A DNA stretch of 64,000 bases from Hydrogenophaga palleronii_A. Its GTDB lineage: Bacteria > Pseudomonadota > Gammaproteobacteria > Burkholderiales > Burkholderiaceae_C. The first letter of the stretch is position 1. Every line of letters begins with the position of its first letter. The notes beneath the pieces are model-generated. The model did no database searches. It saw only the letters and a program-made list of their open reading frames with translations, and was not told where the DNA came from. Location of the stretch: NCBI RefSeq assembly GCF_031457455.1, contig NZ_JAVDWU010000016.1, forward strand, positions 28,278 to 92,277. Direction: 5' to 3'. This document shows, one piece after another, positions 1-8,700 of this stretch. The position numbers were made by a program, and so were the translations under genes.

Positions 1-237
1 TGGCCATATGCCCCGGTAGCTGATGGTGGTGTTGCACCGCCGGTGTGCGACCCAGGCATTTGGCGACAGCGTCGCGACTGGGATCCAGCATAGGCACACA
101 AACCGTTCCTGTCGGTGTGTTGAAGCACATTGCCGTGGCGCTGAATACTCGAGGCTCACCACGGAACGCCAGGCTTGGGGTGGCACATGCGCGGGCCGCC
201 TTTCACCACCCGTCTCAAAACCCGGCACACTTCAACC
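1..237. other. Left edge, no supported gene
   Basis: This stretch precedes the ABC exporter gene and should hold its promoter, but I see no convincing -10/-35 pair. A minus-strand frame stays open from an ATG at 130 to the window edge. It has no ribosome binding site and poor codon usage, so I do not call it. Confidence 0.4.
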
Positions 238-2025
238 ATGAGTCTCACTTCTGCGTCCGAGCGCCCCAAGGCGTCTTCCCCCACCTCGCTCAGCGGCCTG
301 TTGCCCTTCATGCGCCCTTACAAGGTGCAGATTGCGCTGGCGGTGCTGTTCCTGACGCTGGCCGCAGTGGCCACCCTGCTCTTTCCGGTGGCGTTGCGCC
401 ACCTGATCGACACCGGGCTGGTGCCTGAGGACCGCAACGCACAGGCCATGGCCCTGCAGGGGCACTTTCTGGAACTGTTCGGCGTGGCCGTGGCACTCGG
501 CCTGTTCTCCGCCGCCCGCTTCTATGTGGTGAGCTGGCTGGGTGAGCGCATCACCGCCGACCTGCGCAACGCCGTCTACAGCCATGTGTTGCGCCAGAGC
601 CCACAGTTCTTTGAGACCACGCAAACCGGCGAAGTGCTCAGCCGCCTGACCACCGACACCACCCTGGTCCAGACCGTGGTGGGCTCGTCGCTGTCGATGG
701 GCCTGCGCAACACGTTCATGGGACTGGGCGCACTGATCATGCTGGTGGTGTCGCACCCTTACGTGATGATTCAGGTGATGCTGGTGATCGGCCTGGTGGT
801 GCTGCCGACCATGTGGTTCGGCCGCCGGGTGCGCAAGCTCTCGCGCGCCAGCCAGGACCGCGTGGCCGACTCCAGCGCCATCGCGGCCGAAGTGCTCAAC
901 GCCATTCCCATCGTGCAGAGCTACACGGCGGAAGATCGCGAGGCCCGACGCTTCGACGCCTCCACCGAACAGGCATTCAACACCGCCGTGCGGCGCAGCC
1001 GGGCACGTGCCGGGCTGGTGGCCTTCATCATCATCGCCAATGCGGCGCTGGTGCTGTGGGGCCTGTACCAAGGCACACAAGCGGTCATTGCAGGAGACCT
1101 CAGCGCCGGCCAACTGGGCCAGGCGGTGCTCTACACCATCATCTTCGTGGGCGCGGTGGCTGTGCTGGGCGAGGTATACGGTGACCTGCTGCGTGCTGCC
1201 GGCGCCAGCGAACGCCTGGTGGAGTTGTTGAACACCCAGTCGCCCGTGCAGTCGCCCGAGCGGCCACAAGCCGCACATGCACCCCAGGGCGGCAGCAGCG
1301 TGCGGTTCGACGACATCACCTTCCACTATCCCTCGCGCCCGGCGCAGGCGGCGCTCTCGGACTTCACGCTCGACGTGCCATCCGGGCAAACCGTGGCACT
1401 TGTTGGCCCGAGCGGCGCGGGCAAAAGCACCGTGTTCGGACTGCTGCTGCGCTACTACGACCCCTTGATGGGCAGCATCCGCCTGGACGGCGTGCCCATC
1501 GACCAGCTCAGCCTGCATGATTTGCGCGCACGCATCGGCATCGTGCCGCAGGACCCGGTCATTTTCTCCAGCAGCGCGATGGAAAACATCCGCTACGGCC
1601 GACCCAGCGCCACCGACGACGAGGTTCGAGCCGCCGCCCACGCGGCGTTCGCCGACGAATTCATCGACAAACTGCCCGAGGGCTACGACACCTTCCTGGG
1701 CGAGCGCGGCGTGCGTCTCTCAGGTGGTCAGCGCCAGCGCATCGCCATTGCACGTGCCATGCTGAAGAACCCGCCGCTGCTTCTGCTCGACGAAGCCACC
1801 AGCGCACTCGATGCACAGAGCGAGCGCATGGTGCAGGCGGCCCTCGAATCGGCCATGAAAGACCGAACCACTTTGGTCATCGCCCACCGCCTGGCCACCG
1901 TTCAGCAAGCCAACCGCATCGTGGTGCTCGACCACGGACGTCTGGTCGAACAAGGCACCCACGCCGAGCTGGTGGCCGCCGGCGGCGTTTACGCAGGGCT
2001 GGCTGCACTGCAATTCAATGCGTAG
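238..2025 (+). CDS. ABC exporter, fused membrane and ATPase domains (MsbA/lipid-type)
   Basis: A 595-residue half-size ABC exporter that should work as a homodimer in the inner membrane. The transmembrane domain fills about residues 20-330. The nucleotide-binding domain follows, with Walker A GPSGAGKST near 390, signature LSGGQRQR near 493 and Walker B LLLLDEAT near 514, then the H-loop in IAHRLAT. I chose the ATG at 238 because the protein then begins MSLTSASERP; the upstream in-frame start at 175 adds 21 residues of unusual composition. The family exports lipids, lipid A precursors or drugs, and the substrate cannot be told from sequence. It converges on the glutamate dehydrogenase gene. 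Confidence 0.9.
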   Translation: MSLTSASERPKASSPTSLSGLLPFMRPYKVQIALAVLFLTLAAVATLLFPVALRHLIDTGLVPEDRNAQAMALQGHFLELFGVAVALGLFSAARFYVVSWLGERITADLRNAVYSHVLRQSPQFFETTQTGEVLSRLTTDTTLVQTVVGSSLSMGLRNTFMGLGALIMLVVSHPYVMIQVMLVIGLVVLPTMWFGRRVRKLSRASQDRVADSSAIAAEVLNAIPIVQSYTAEDREARRFDASTEQAFNTAVRRSRARAGLVAFIIIANAALVLWGLYQGTQAVIAGDLSAGQLGQAVLYTIIFVGAVAVLGEVYGDLLRAAGASERLVELLNTQSPVQSPERPQAAHAPQGGSSVRFDDITFHYPSRPAQAALSDFTLDVPSGQTVALVGPSGAGKSTVFGLLLRYYDPLMGSIRLDGVPIDQLSLHDLRARIGIVPQDPVIFSSSAMENIRYGRPSATDDEVRAAAHAAFADEFIDKLPEGYDTFLGERGVRLSGGQRQRIAIARAMLKNPPLLLLDEATSALDAQSERMVQAALESAMKDRTTLVIAHRLATVQQANRIVVLDHGRLVEQGTHAELVAAGGVYAGLAALQFNA

Positions 2026-2094
2026 CTCCACCCGGAGCGTGATCCGGATCGTGTGAAGTGACTCCCTTCCAGGGACCGCAAGGGTCCGGCTCCG

Positions 2095-2170
2095 CCGGCC
2101 CGAGAGGTCGTCCCCCCTCCAAGCCGAAGGCGCCAGAGAGGGGGGAAGCCGCGTCAGCGGCGCAGGGGGG
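2095..2170 (-). repeat. Stop-adjacent GC-rich palindromic repeat (type B)
   Basis: A GC-rich element in the convergent gap after the exporter gene. Read on the minus strand it begins two bases after the glutamate dehydrogenase stop codon. It matches the element after lysA (63833-63913) in the same orientation relative to the upstream gene, sharing blocks such as CCCCCCTCTCTGGCGC and CCTTCGGC. Hairpin-forming arms suggest a role as an mRNA 3' end or terminator; that is inference. Confidence 0.6.
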
Positions 2171-2172
2171 AG

Positions 2173-5100
2173 TCACCCTAAATTGCGCAGCTCGCGCAAC
2201 GCCACCGAAACGGGGGCCAGGTCAGGGGTCTGGCCCGCGATGCTTTCGCGCATGGCATTGAGGCGTTCGATGGCCTTGGCGTGGCGTTCCAGCCATTGTT
2301 CAAGCGGTTGCTGGCTGGACAGCAGCGACAGCGACATCTGCGCGGCGATGGAGTACACGTCGTCGCGGGCGCTGGCGCGGGCCTGGGTTTGCCACAACGA
2401 GTCTGTGGGCAGCTTGCCAATCTGCTGGCGCCACAGGCCGAGGCCCAGCGTGCTCTCGATGGCGAAATAGGTGCGCGCGGCTTCCTCCAGCGTGCTGCCG
2501 GCTTTGGCGGCCACGTCCACCAGGTCGAGCACGGGGTACAGGTATTCCAATACCGTGAGGTCGTCGGCAAGCTGGGTCTCCACACCGGCTTCGACCAGTC
2601 GCGCGCTGTCTGCCTTCCATTGCGCCACAGCCGCGGCGGGGAGCCACTGGTCCACATGCTGGCGCAGCGTCTGCGCGGCTGGCTGGTAGTGCGCGATCAT
2701 GCTCGGCAGATCACCCTGGCCGCGGTGGCGCAGCATCCACCGGCTGGCGCGCTGGGCGATGGCCGCCAGTTGCGTGAGCAGGCTGAGCTGCAGGTCGGAA
2801 CTGATGCGGTTGTCGAGCGCATCGATGCGGTCCCAGATCTGTTCCAGACCAAACACCTCGCGCGCCAGCGTGTAGGCGCTGACCACGTCGCTGGCGGTGC
2901 ACGAGGCCTCGTTGGCCAGGAAGTTGACGAAGGTGGCACCCACCCGATTGACCACGGCATTGGTCATGTAGGTGGCGATGATTTCCCGGCGCAGCGCGTG
3001 GCGCGCGATGTATTCACCATAGCGCTCCCCCAGCACTTTTGGAAAGTACATCGTGAGAACCCGTGCATAGAAGGGGTCGTCGGGCAGCGTGCTGGCACAC
3101 AGCTCGTCGAACAGGTTCATCTTGGCATAGGCCATCAGCACCGCGTTCTCCGGCCGCGTAAGGCCTTTGCCTTCGCGCTTGCGCCTGGCCAACTCCTCGT
3201 CGCTCGGCAGGAACTCGATGGTGCGGTTGAGCAACCCTGTGCTTTCCAGCCAGCGCATCAGGCTTTGCTGCCCGTTCAGCAGGTACACCGGGCGCGCCGC
3301 CGCCAGTTCGATCTGCTGCGTCTGGTAGTAGTTATCCTGCAGCACCAGCAGGCCGACTTCGTCGGTCATGCTCGCGAGCAGCTCGTTGCGGCTGTCCTGC
3401 GTCAGGCCACCGGCCTCTTGCACCGCACCCACCAGAATCTTGATGTTGACTTCGTGATCGGAGCAGTCCACGCCGGCGGAGTTGTCGATCGCATCGGTGT
3501 AGATCAACCCCCCGGCCTGGGCGAATTCGATGCGACCGTTCTGCGTGCAGCCCAGATTGCCGCCTTCGCCGAACACCTTGCAGCGCAATTCATTGCCATT
3601 GACGCGGAAGGCATCGCCGGCCTTGTCGCCGACCTGCGCATGGCTCTCGAAGCTGGCCTTCACATAGGTGCCGATGCCGCCGTTGTAGACCAGATCCACT
3701 GGCGCCTTGAGGATGGCGTTGAGCAGATCGTTGGGCGCCATCTCGGTGGCGTCGGTGCCGATCACGGCCCTTGCCTGCGGGCTCAGGCGGATGGATTTGG
3801 CGGTGCGGGGAAACACACCGCCGCCCTCGCTGATGAGCGATTTGTCGTAGTCATCCCAGCTGGAGCGCGGCAGCTTGAACAACCGCTCCCGCTCGGCAAA
3901 ACTGAGGGCCACATCCGGGTTGGGATCAATGAACACATGGCGGTGGTCAAACGCCAGGACGAGCTTGATCTGGGTTGACAGCAACATGCCGTTGCCGAAC
4001 ACGTCGCCCGACATGTCGCCAATGCCGGCCACGGTGAAGGGCTGAGTCTGTGTGTCCAGGCCCAGGCCACGGAAGTGGCGCTTGACCGACTCCCACGCGC
4101 CTCGCGCGGTGATGCCCATCTTCTTGTGGTCGTAGCCCACCGAGCCACCCGAAGCAAACGCATCCCCCAGCCAGAAGCCGTAGGCCGCACTCACGCTGTT
4201 GGCGATGTCACTGAAGGTGGCTGTGCCTTTGTCGGCCGCCACCACCAGGTAGGGGTCGTCTTCGTCGTGGCGCACCACATCGGTGGGCGGCACCACGGCG
4301 CCCTTGACCAGGTTGTCTGTGACATCGAGCAGGCCAGAGAGGAAGGTCTTGTAGCAAGCCACCCCTTCAGCCAGATAGGCTTCGCGGTCGGTCGCCGGTG
4401 GCGGGTTCTTCAGAACGAAACCGCCCTTGGAGCCCACCGGCACGATCACGGTGTTCTTCACCATCTGCGCCTTCACAAGGCCCAGAATTTCGGTACGGAA
4501 ATCTTCACGCCGGTCGGACCAGCGCAGGCCTCCGCGCGCCACCTTGCCACCGCGCAGATGCACCCCTTCCACCCGGGGCGAATACACCCAGATCTCGAAC
4601 AGCGGCTTGGGCTCAGGCATGCCGGGAATGCTGCGCGGGCTGAGCTTGAAGCTCATATAGTCGCGCCCCTTCTGGTAGACATTGGTTCGCAGCGTGGCAT
4701 TGATCGTGCCCAGGAACTGGCGCAACACACGGTCTTCTTCCAGGCTGGCCACATCGGCGAGCAAGGCTTCAATGACCTGTACCTTGGCGTCGGTCCGCTC
4801 CTTGCGGCGCTCGGCTTCGGCCGGGTCGAAGCGCAGCGCAAACAGTTCGAACAGGTTTTGCGCAATCAGCGGGTTCTTGTTCAGCGTGTCTTCGATGTAG
4901 CTCTGGCTGAAAGCAAAACCCAGCTGCTTGAAGTAACGCACATAGGCCCGCAAGACAGCAATCGCACGCGCATGGAGATCGGTGGACAGCACCAGGCGGT
5001 TGAGCGCGTCGCTTTCCACTTCGTGGCGCCACACCGCATGAAACAACTCTTCAAAGCGCGGCTTGAGATCGGCCACGTCCAGCGGCTGGGAGAATGCCAT

Positions 5101-6789
5101 GCCCCAGTCGTGAATCCAGTGCCCTTGCGGCGCGAAATGGTAGGGGTGTTCGTCCAGCACGCGGGCGCCCATGGCCTCCATCACGGGCATGGCATCGGAC
5201 AGGGTGATCTTCTGTGTGGAATAGGTCTTCAGGCGGACCTGGCCCTGGCGGTCGTACAGGTTCAAGGCCAGCGGTTGCTGCTCGCCCAGCTGGCTCAGGA
5301 TCACCGCATCCTGGGCTGCGGTTTCGGCATCGAAGTCTTCACGGTAGGCGGTGGGGAACGCGTCCAGCAGGTCGCTCAACCGGGCCGAACCCTTGCCATT
5401 GCGTGCCAGCAGCACGGCGTGCACGCCGTCGACCCAGCGTTTGCAGGCCTGGGCCACCTGGGCTTCCAGCTTGGGCAGGTCCACGTCCAGGGGCAACTGG
5501 CTTCTGGCACGCACGATGTAGTGAATGCGCGCCAGGGCGCTGTCGGTGAGCATGGGTGTGAACTCGACCGATTCGGCATCAAAAGCCTCTGACAGCAAGG
5601 CGCCGACCTTGACGCGCAGCTCGGTGGTGTAGACATCGCGTGGCACATACACCAGCACCGATGCGAGCTTGCCAAACGCGCCGCGACGCACGAACAGGCG
5701 AACCCGTTGGCGCTCCTGCAGCCGCAGGATGCCGATTGCGTGTTGCGACAACGTGTCCGCGTCGATCTGCAAGATTTCATCACGCGGATAGGTTTCAAGA
5801 ATGGCCTGCATGGCCTTGTGCGCGTGGCTGCCTTTGACCACACCCGCATCGGCCATGACCCTGGCCACGTGCTGACGCACCACCGGAATTTGCTCCACCG
5901 AAGCGGCATAGGCTGCGGCGGTGTACAGCCCGAAAAACCGGCTTTCTCCCACCAGCCGGCCAGCGGCATCGAGTCGCTTGACGCTGATCGCGTCAAGCCA
6001 GGCAGGCCGGTGCACGGTGGAGCGCCGCATCGCTTTGGTCGAGAGCACCAGCACCGGATTGGCGCTGAACTGCTGCGCCGGCTGGCTGGGCAGGGCCTGC
6101 TCGCCAGCATTCTTCAGCAATCCCAGCGCCGTGCCTGGGACGGGGACGAGCTGCTTGCCCTTGAGCTCATAGTCTTCTGCTGCCAGGAAGGTGAAATGGC
6201 CTTGCTCCAGCCAGGTCAGAAAGGCCTTGGCTTCGTCGGCTTCAGGTGCATCCACCGCCGTGAAGCTGGCATTGAGCACCTGCACGCGAGACAACATGGC
6301 TCGCCAGTCCTGCACGGCACACCGCACGTCGCGCAGGGTGTCTTCGATCTTCTGGCACAGGGCCTCACCATCCGGATCGGAGGCGAGACGGTCGCACTCG
6401 ACCAGAATGCACGACACCATCTGTCCTTCGCCCGGCGTGTGGTCCACCGCTCCTGCGATCCGGGTCACTTTCCCGGCGGCGTTTCGTGTCACTCTCAACA
6501 GGGGATGGACGATCCAGTGCACCGTGCGGCCGGAGCCGTTCACGGCCATGGTGACTGAGTCGACCAGAAAGGGCATGTCGGGGTGCACGATCTGCACCAT
6601 GCTGGTTCCCGCATCCTGCTTCTGGTCAGCGGGTTGTGGCAGCAACTGAACCCGTACCTCGTTGGCAGCTGAAGCATTGAGCAAAGCCAGGTGCGACTCG
6701 GCCATGAGCTTGAGCATCGCCGGATCGCGACTGCGCATTTCGTCGGGGTCGGCGGCGGCAAAAAACAGTTCCTGAAAACTCGGTTTCAT
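2173..6789 (-). CDS. gdhB: NAD-specific glutamate dehydrogenase, large (180-kDa) class
   Basis: Encodes 1538 residues, the length of the large NAD-dependent glutamate dehydrogenases that deaminate glutamate to 2-oxoglutarate and ammonium. The catalytic part lies centrally: a conserved glycine/lysine segment GSKGGFVLK near residue 780, then PPTDVVRHDEDDPYLVVAADK and GVDCSDHEVNIK. Long N-terminal regulatory segments and a C-terminal region flank it, as in the Pseudomonas and Caulobacter enzymes. The start MKPSFQELFF gives the usual N-terminus. It is monocistronic, followed by a palindromic repeat. It links to the nitrogen theme of the window but lies 30 kb from the nitrate genes. Confidence 0.95.
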   Translation of the reverse strand: MKPSFQELFFAAADPDEMRSRDPAMLKLMAESHLALLNASAANEVRVQLLPQPADQKQDAGTSMVQIVHPDMPFLVDSVTMAVNGSGRTVHWIVHPLLRVTRNAAGKVTRIAGAVDHTPGEGQMVSCILVECDRLASDPDGEALCQKIEDTLRDVRCAVQDWRAMLSRVQVLNASFTAVDAPEADEAKAFLTWLEQGHFTFLAAEDYELKGKQLVPVPGTALGLLKNAGEQALPSQPAQQFSANPVLVLSTKAMRRSTVHRPAWLDAISVKRLDAAGRLVGESRFFGLYTAAAYAASVEQIPVVRQHVARVMADAGVVKGSHAHKAMQAILETYPRDEILQIDADTLSQHAIGILRLQERQRVRLFVRRGAFGKLASVLVYVPRDVYTTELRVKVGALLSEAFDAESVEFTPMLTDSALARIHYIVRARSQLPLDVDLPKLEAQVAQACKRWVDGVHAVLLARNGKGSARLSDLLDAFPTAYREDFDAETAAQDAVILSQLGEQQPLALNLYDRQGQVRLKTYSTQKITLSDAMPVMEAMGARVLDEHPYHFAPQGHWIHDWGMAFSQPLDVADLKPRFEELFHAVWRHEVESDALNRLVLSTDLHARAIAVLRAYVRYFKQLGFAFSQSYIEDTLNKNPLIAQNLFELFALRFDPAEAERRKERTDAKVQVIEALLADVASLEEDRVLRQFLGTINATLRTNVYQKGRDYMSFKLSPRSIPGMPEPKPLFEIWVYSPRVEGVHLRGGKVARGGLRWSDRREDFRTEILGLVKAQMVKNTVIVPVGSKGGFVLKNPPPATDREAYLAEGVACYKTFLSGLLDVTDNLVKGAVVPPTDVVRHDEDDPYLVVAADKGTATFSDIANSVSAAYGFWLGDAFASGGSVGYDHKKMGITARGAWESVKRHFRGLGLDTQTQPFTVAGIGDMSGDVFGNGMLLSTQIKLVLAFDHRHVFIDPNPDVALSFAERERLFKLPRSSWDDYDKSLISEGGGVFPRTAKSIRLSPQARAVIGTDATEMAPNDLLNAILKAPVDLVYNGGIGTYVKASFESHAQVGDKAGDAFRVNGNELRCKVFGEGGNLGCTQNGRIEFAQAGGLIYTDAIDNSAGVDCSDHEVNIKILVGAVQEAGGLTQDSRNELLASMTDEVGLLVLQDNYYQTQQIELAAARPVYLLNGQQSLMRWLESTGLLNRTIEFLPSDEELARRKREGKGLTRPENAVLMAYAKMNLFDELCASTLPDDPFYARVLTMYFPKVLGERYGEYIARHALRREIIATYMTNAVVNRVGATFVNFLANEASCTASDVVSAYTLAREVFGLEQIWDRIDALDNRISSDLQLSLLTQLAAIAQRASRWMLRHRGQGDLPSMIAHYQPAAQTLRQHVDQWLPAAAVAQWKADSARLVEAGVETQLADDLTVLEYLYPVLDLVDVAAKAGSTLEEAARTYFAIESTLGLGLWRQQIGKLPTDSLWQTQARASARDDVYSIAAQMSLSLLSSQQPLEQWLERHAKAIERLNAMRESIAGQTPDLAPVSVALRELRNLG

Positions 6790-7114
6790 GGTTTTTATCC
6801 AGTCGGATGGGGGTCAGGGTGGTGTCACTGAGCGGGTATCGAATCGCGCAGATTCTAGGAGTGAACAGGGCTCCCTAACCGGGTCAGTAGAGGATTGCAT
6901 GGACCCATACCATGGGCTTATGCAAGAAATGCATGAACCCAGGGTAGCGCATTTTGAATGGCATCAACGGCCACGGTACCGCAAAAATCGGGAATGGGAA
7001 ACTGGGTCAGGTCATGAGCGTGGATGGACTCATGCGGCAACCCCAGGCGGGTCTCGCGAATCAACCACCGCCATGCTCGGACGGAGGCCCGCCCGCCAGC
7101 GCGTATGCGGAACG
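6790..7114. other. Intergenic region upstream of gdhB
   Basis: About 325 bases between the gdhB start and the DUF1178 stop. It should hold the gdhB promoter on the minus strand. I find no clear sigma-70 pair, terminator or small gene here. Confidence 0.4.
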
Positions 7115-7579
7115 CTATTGCAGCGTTTCCTTGAGCAGGGGAATCTCGGGCAAGGGCAAAACCTCGATGCCCTCTTCGATCAAGGCCATGGCCTCTTCCG
7201 GGCTGGCGCGTCCGCGGATATTGCGCTGATCGATCTCGCCCTGGTGCATCGCCCGGGCTTCATCGGCAAAACGTTCACCCACGTCCTCCGTGTTTTCAAG
7301 CACCTGCCGCACCGCCTTGAGCCACTGGGCCTGCATGGCGGAATGACCACCGGGCGAAGCTACCGCCCGATGCTGCGACGGGTCCTGCACGGCAGCTCCA
7401 GTCTCACGCGCCACCCCCAGGTTCAGCCGGGGCGCCGAGAGCATCTTGCGCACCTGCGCATCGCCACAAATGGGGCACGTCAACTGCCCGCGCGCCAGCT
7501 GGTCGCCGAAATCGCTTTCGGACGCAAACCAGCCTTCAAAGCTGTGCTGTTGAGAGCATTGCAGGTCAAGAACCTTCAT
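7115..7579 (-). CDS. DUF1178 family protein
   Basis: A 154-residue protein of the DUF1178 family, whose function is unknown. The N-terminus MKVLDLQCSQQHSFEGWF carries a Cys/His pair and is followed by CPICG, which together could form a small zinc-binding site. The rest is acidic and helical. I took the ATG at 7579 because the family begins at this MKVLDL motif; the longer frame reads into the Nudix gene. It overlaps the end of the upstream Nudix gene by 14 bases, so the two are likely cotranscribed and translationally coupled. Confidence 0.85.
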   Translation of the reverse strand: MKVLDLQCSQQHSFEGWFASESDFGDQLARGQLTCPICGDAQVRKMLSAPRLNLGVARETGAAVQDPSQHRAVASPGGHSAMQAQWLKAVRQVLENTEDVGERFADEARAMHQGEIDQRNIRGRASPEEAMALIEEGIEVLPLPEIPLLKETLQ

Positions 7580-8195
7580 GTCGCGAATTATCCGCCAGCG
7601 GGGGCTCAGGGTCGGTCGACCACTCCAATGCCCAGGCGCCCTGCTGGACCTGCAGCAACCACAGGGCGCCGACCAGGGTCTTGCCATCCACCACTTCTCC
7701 GCAGCGGCACCAGTCGTTCAATTGAGCGGGCGTGGCGGTGATCACATCGAGAAACTCACCGTCATCGAGCCGGCGCTCACCCAGGCTCAATCCGCGCGCA
7801 AACCAGATGTCGATGAGTTCGTTGGAGTACGCAATGGTGGGCGCCAGACGCCCTGCAAAGGCCCACTCCCTGGCGCTGTAGCCGGTCTCTTCAAGCAGTT
7901 CGCGTCGGGCACAGGCCAGGCTGCCCTCCCCTGCATCGAGCTTGCCCGCAGGAAACTCGATCATCACGCGCTGCATGGGGTGGCGATACTGACGTTCCAG
8001 CACCAGCTGGCCGTCGTCAAGCAAGCCGATCACCATCACGGCACCCGGGTGCAGAACGTACTCCCGGGTGGCATCGCGTCCGCTGGGCAAACGCACCGCG
8101 TCGCGGACCACGTGCAAGAAATGGCCATTCAGCAGCTCGGTACGGCCCAGCGTGGTCTCTCGCAAATGGTCGTCGCCCTTGATGCAGTCAGTCAT
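7566..8195 (-). CDS. Nudix hydrolase, ADP-ribose pyrophosphatase-like
   Basis: A 209-residue Nudix hydrolase. The full Nudix box is visible: a glycine in GKLDAGEG, seven residues, then RELLEETGY, giving the GX5EX7REUXEEXGU pattern that binds the catalytic metal. The layout, with an N-terminal beta domain (VRLPSGRDATREYVLHPG) and the box near residue 105, resembles ADP-ribose pyrophosphatases (NudF type). I chose MTDCIKGDDH at 8195 over the ORF start 13 codons upstream because the extra residues look like read-through. It lies downstream of the nuo operon in the same orientation, separated by a repeat. Confidence 0.85.
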   Translation of the reverse strand: MTDCIKGDDHLRETTLGRTELLNGHFLHVVRDAVRLPSGRDATREYVLHPGAVMVIGLLDDGQLVLERQYRHPMQRVMIEFPAGKLDAGEGSLACARRELLEETGYSAREWAFAGRLAPTIAYSNELIDIWFARGLSLGERRLDDGEFLDVITATPAQLNDWCRCGEVVDGKTLVGALWLLQVQQGAWALEWSTDPEPPLADNSRHEGS

Positions 8196-8260
8196 GTCGA
8201 TAGTAGGTGCGAAGCGGCTCGGACAGCAGGTCATGCCTCAGGAGCGAGGTGTCCCACTCC

Positions 8261-8337
8261 AGAGATACCGTGGAACCGGCTTCGCCGGGCCACTGGTATC
8301 GCCCCCTTGAGGGGGTGGCGCGAAGCGACGCGGGGAT
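8261..8337 (-). repeat. Stop-adjacent GC-rich palindromic repeat (type A)
   Basis: A 77-bp element whose reverse-complement partner lies at 59675-59753, about 90% identical with one single-base indel. It contains two palindromes, one around CCCCCTTGAGGGGG and one around CCGGCTTCGCCGG. On the minus strand it starts three bases after the stop of the DUF2818 gene. The same placement relative to an upstream stop codon is seen for the other copies in this window. Confidence 0.7.
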
Positions 8338-8340
8338 GCC

Positions 8341-8643
8341 TCATGTTCTCCGCTTGAACAAGTAGCGGTACACAAACCCGGGGAAGGCAAGCGTCAGAAA
8401 CAAGGCGCCAGTGGTGGCATAAAACTGCCAGCGCTGCGGATAGATCTGTCCGGCGTATTGCTCAAGCGCCAGGCCCAGGGCACCCACCAACAAGTAGCAC
8501 ACAACCAGTTCGGCTGCCCGCATGCCCAGGGTTTTGGGGTTGGCACGCGGAACAATGGCCAGCCAACGGTCATTCAGGAACGGCAGGTTCGCCGCCACCA
8601 GTGCTGCAAGCAGCACCAGCCAGATGGAGACATCTTGGGTCAT
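8341..8643 (-). CDS. DUF2818 family membrane protein
   Basis: A 100-residue protein with three hydrophobic segments (about residues 7-22, 48-62 and 78-95), ending in the basic tail YRYLFKRRT. It belongs to DUF2818, a small inner-membrane family that in Burkholderiales sits directly after nuoN. It starts 57 bases after the nuoN stop in the same direction, so it is probably the last gene of the nuo operon. A part in complex I assembly or membrane anchoring is a guess from position only. Confidence 0.85.
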   Translation of the reverse strand: MTQDVSIWLVLLAALVAANLPFLNDRWLAIVPRANPKTLGMRAAELVVCYLLVGALGLALEQYAGQIYPQRWQFYATTGALFLTLAFPGFVYRYLFKRRT

Positions 8644-8700
8644 GTTGTGGCGTTCGATGGCACTGCACGCAATGAGTTCACCGCCAGGCGGTGAACAGCA

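Noticed and set aside
1..130. Minus-strand open frame running off the left edge
   Set aside because: No ribosome binding site, ordinary length for chance, no recognisable motif; too little sequence to judge.
232..1641. 469-codon minus-strand frame opposite the ABC exporter
   Set aside because: Composition typical of an antisense shadow; the exporter has all ABC motifs.
2281..5592. Long plus-strand frames (565 and 505 codons) opposite gdhB
   Set aside because: Their translations are rich in His, Gln and Arg with no domain, and gdhB accounts for the DNA.
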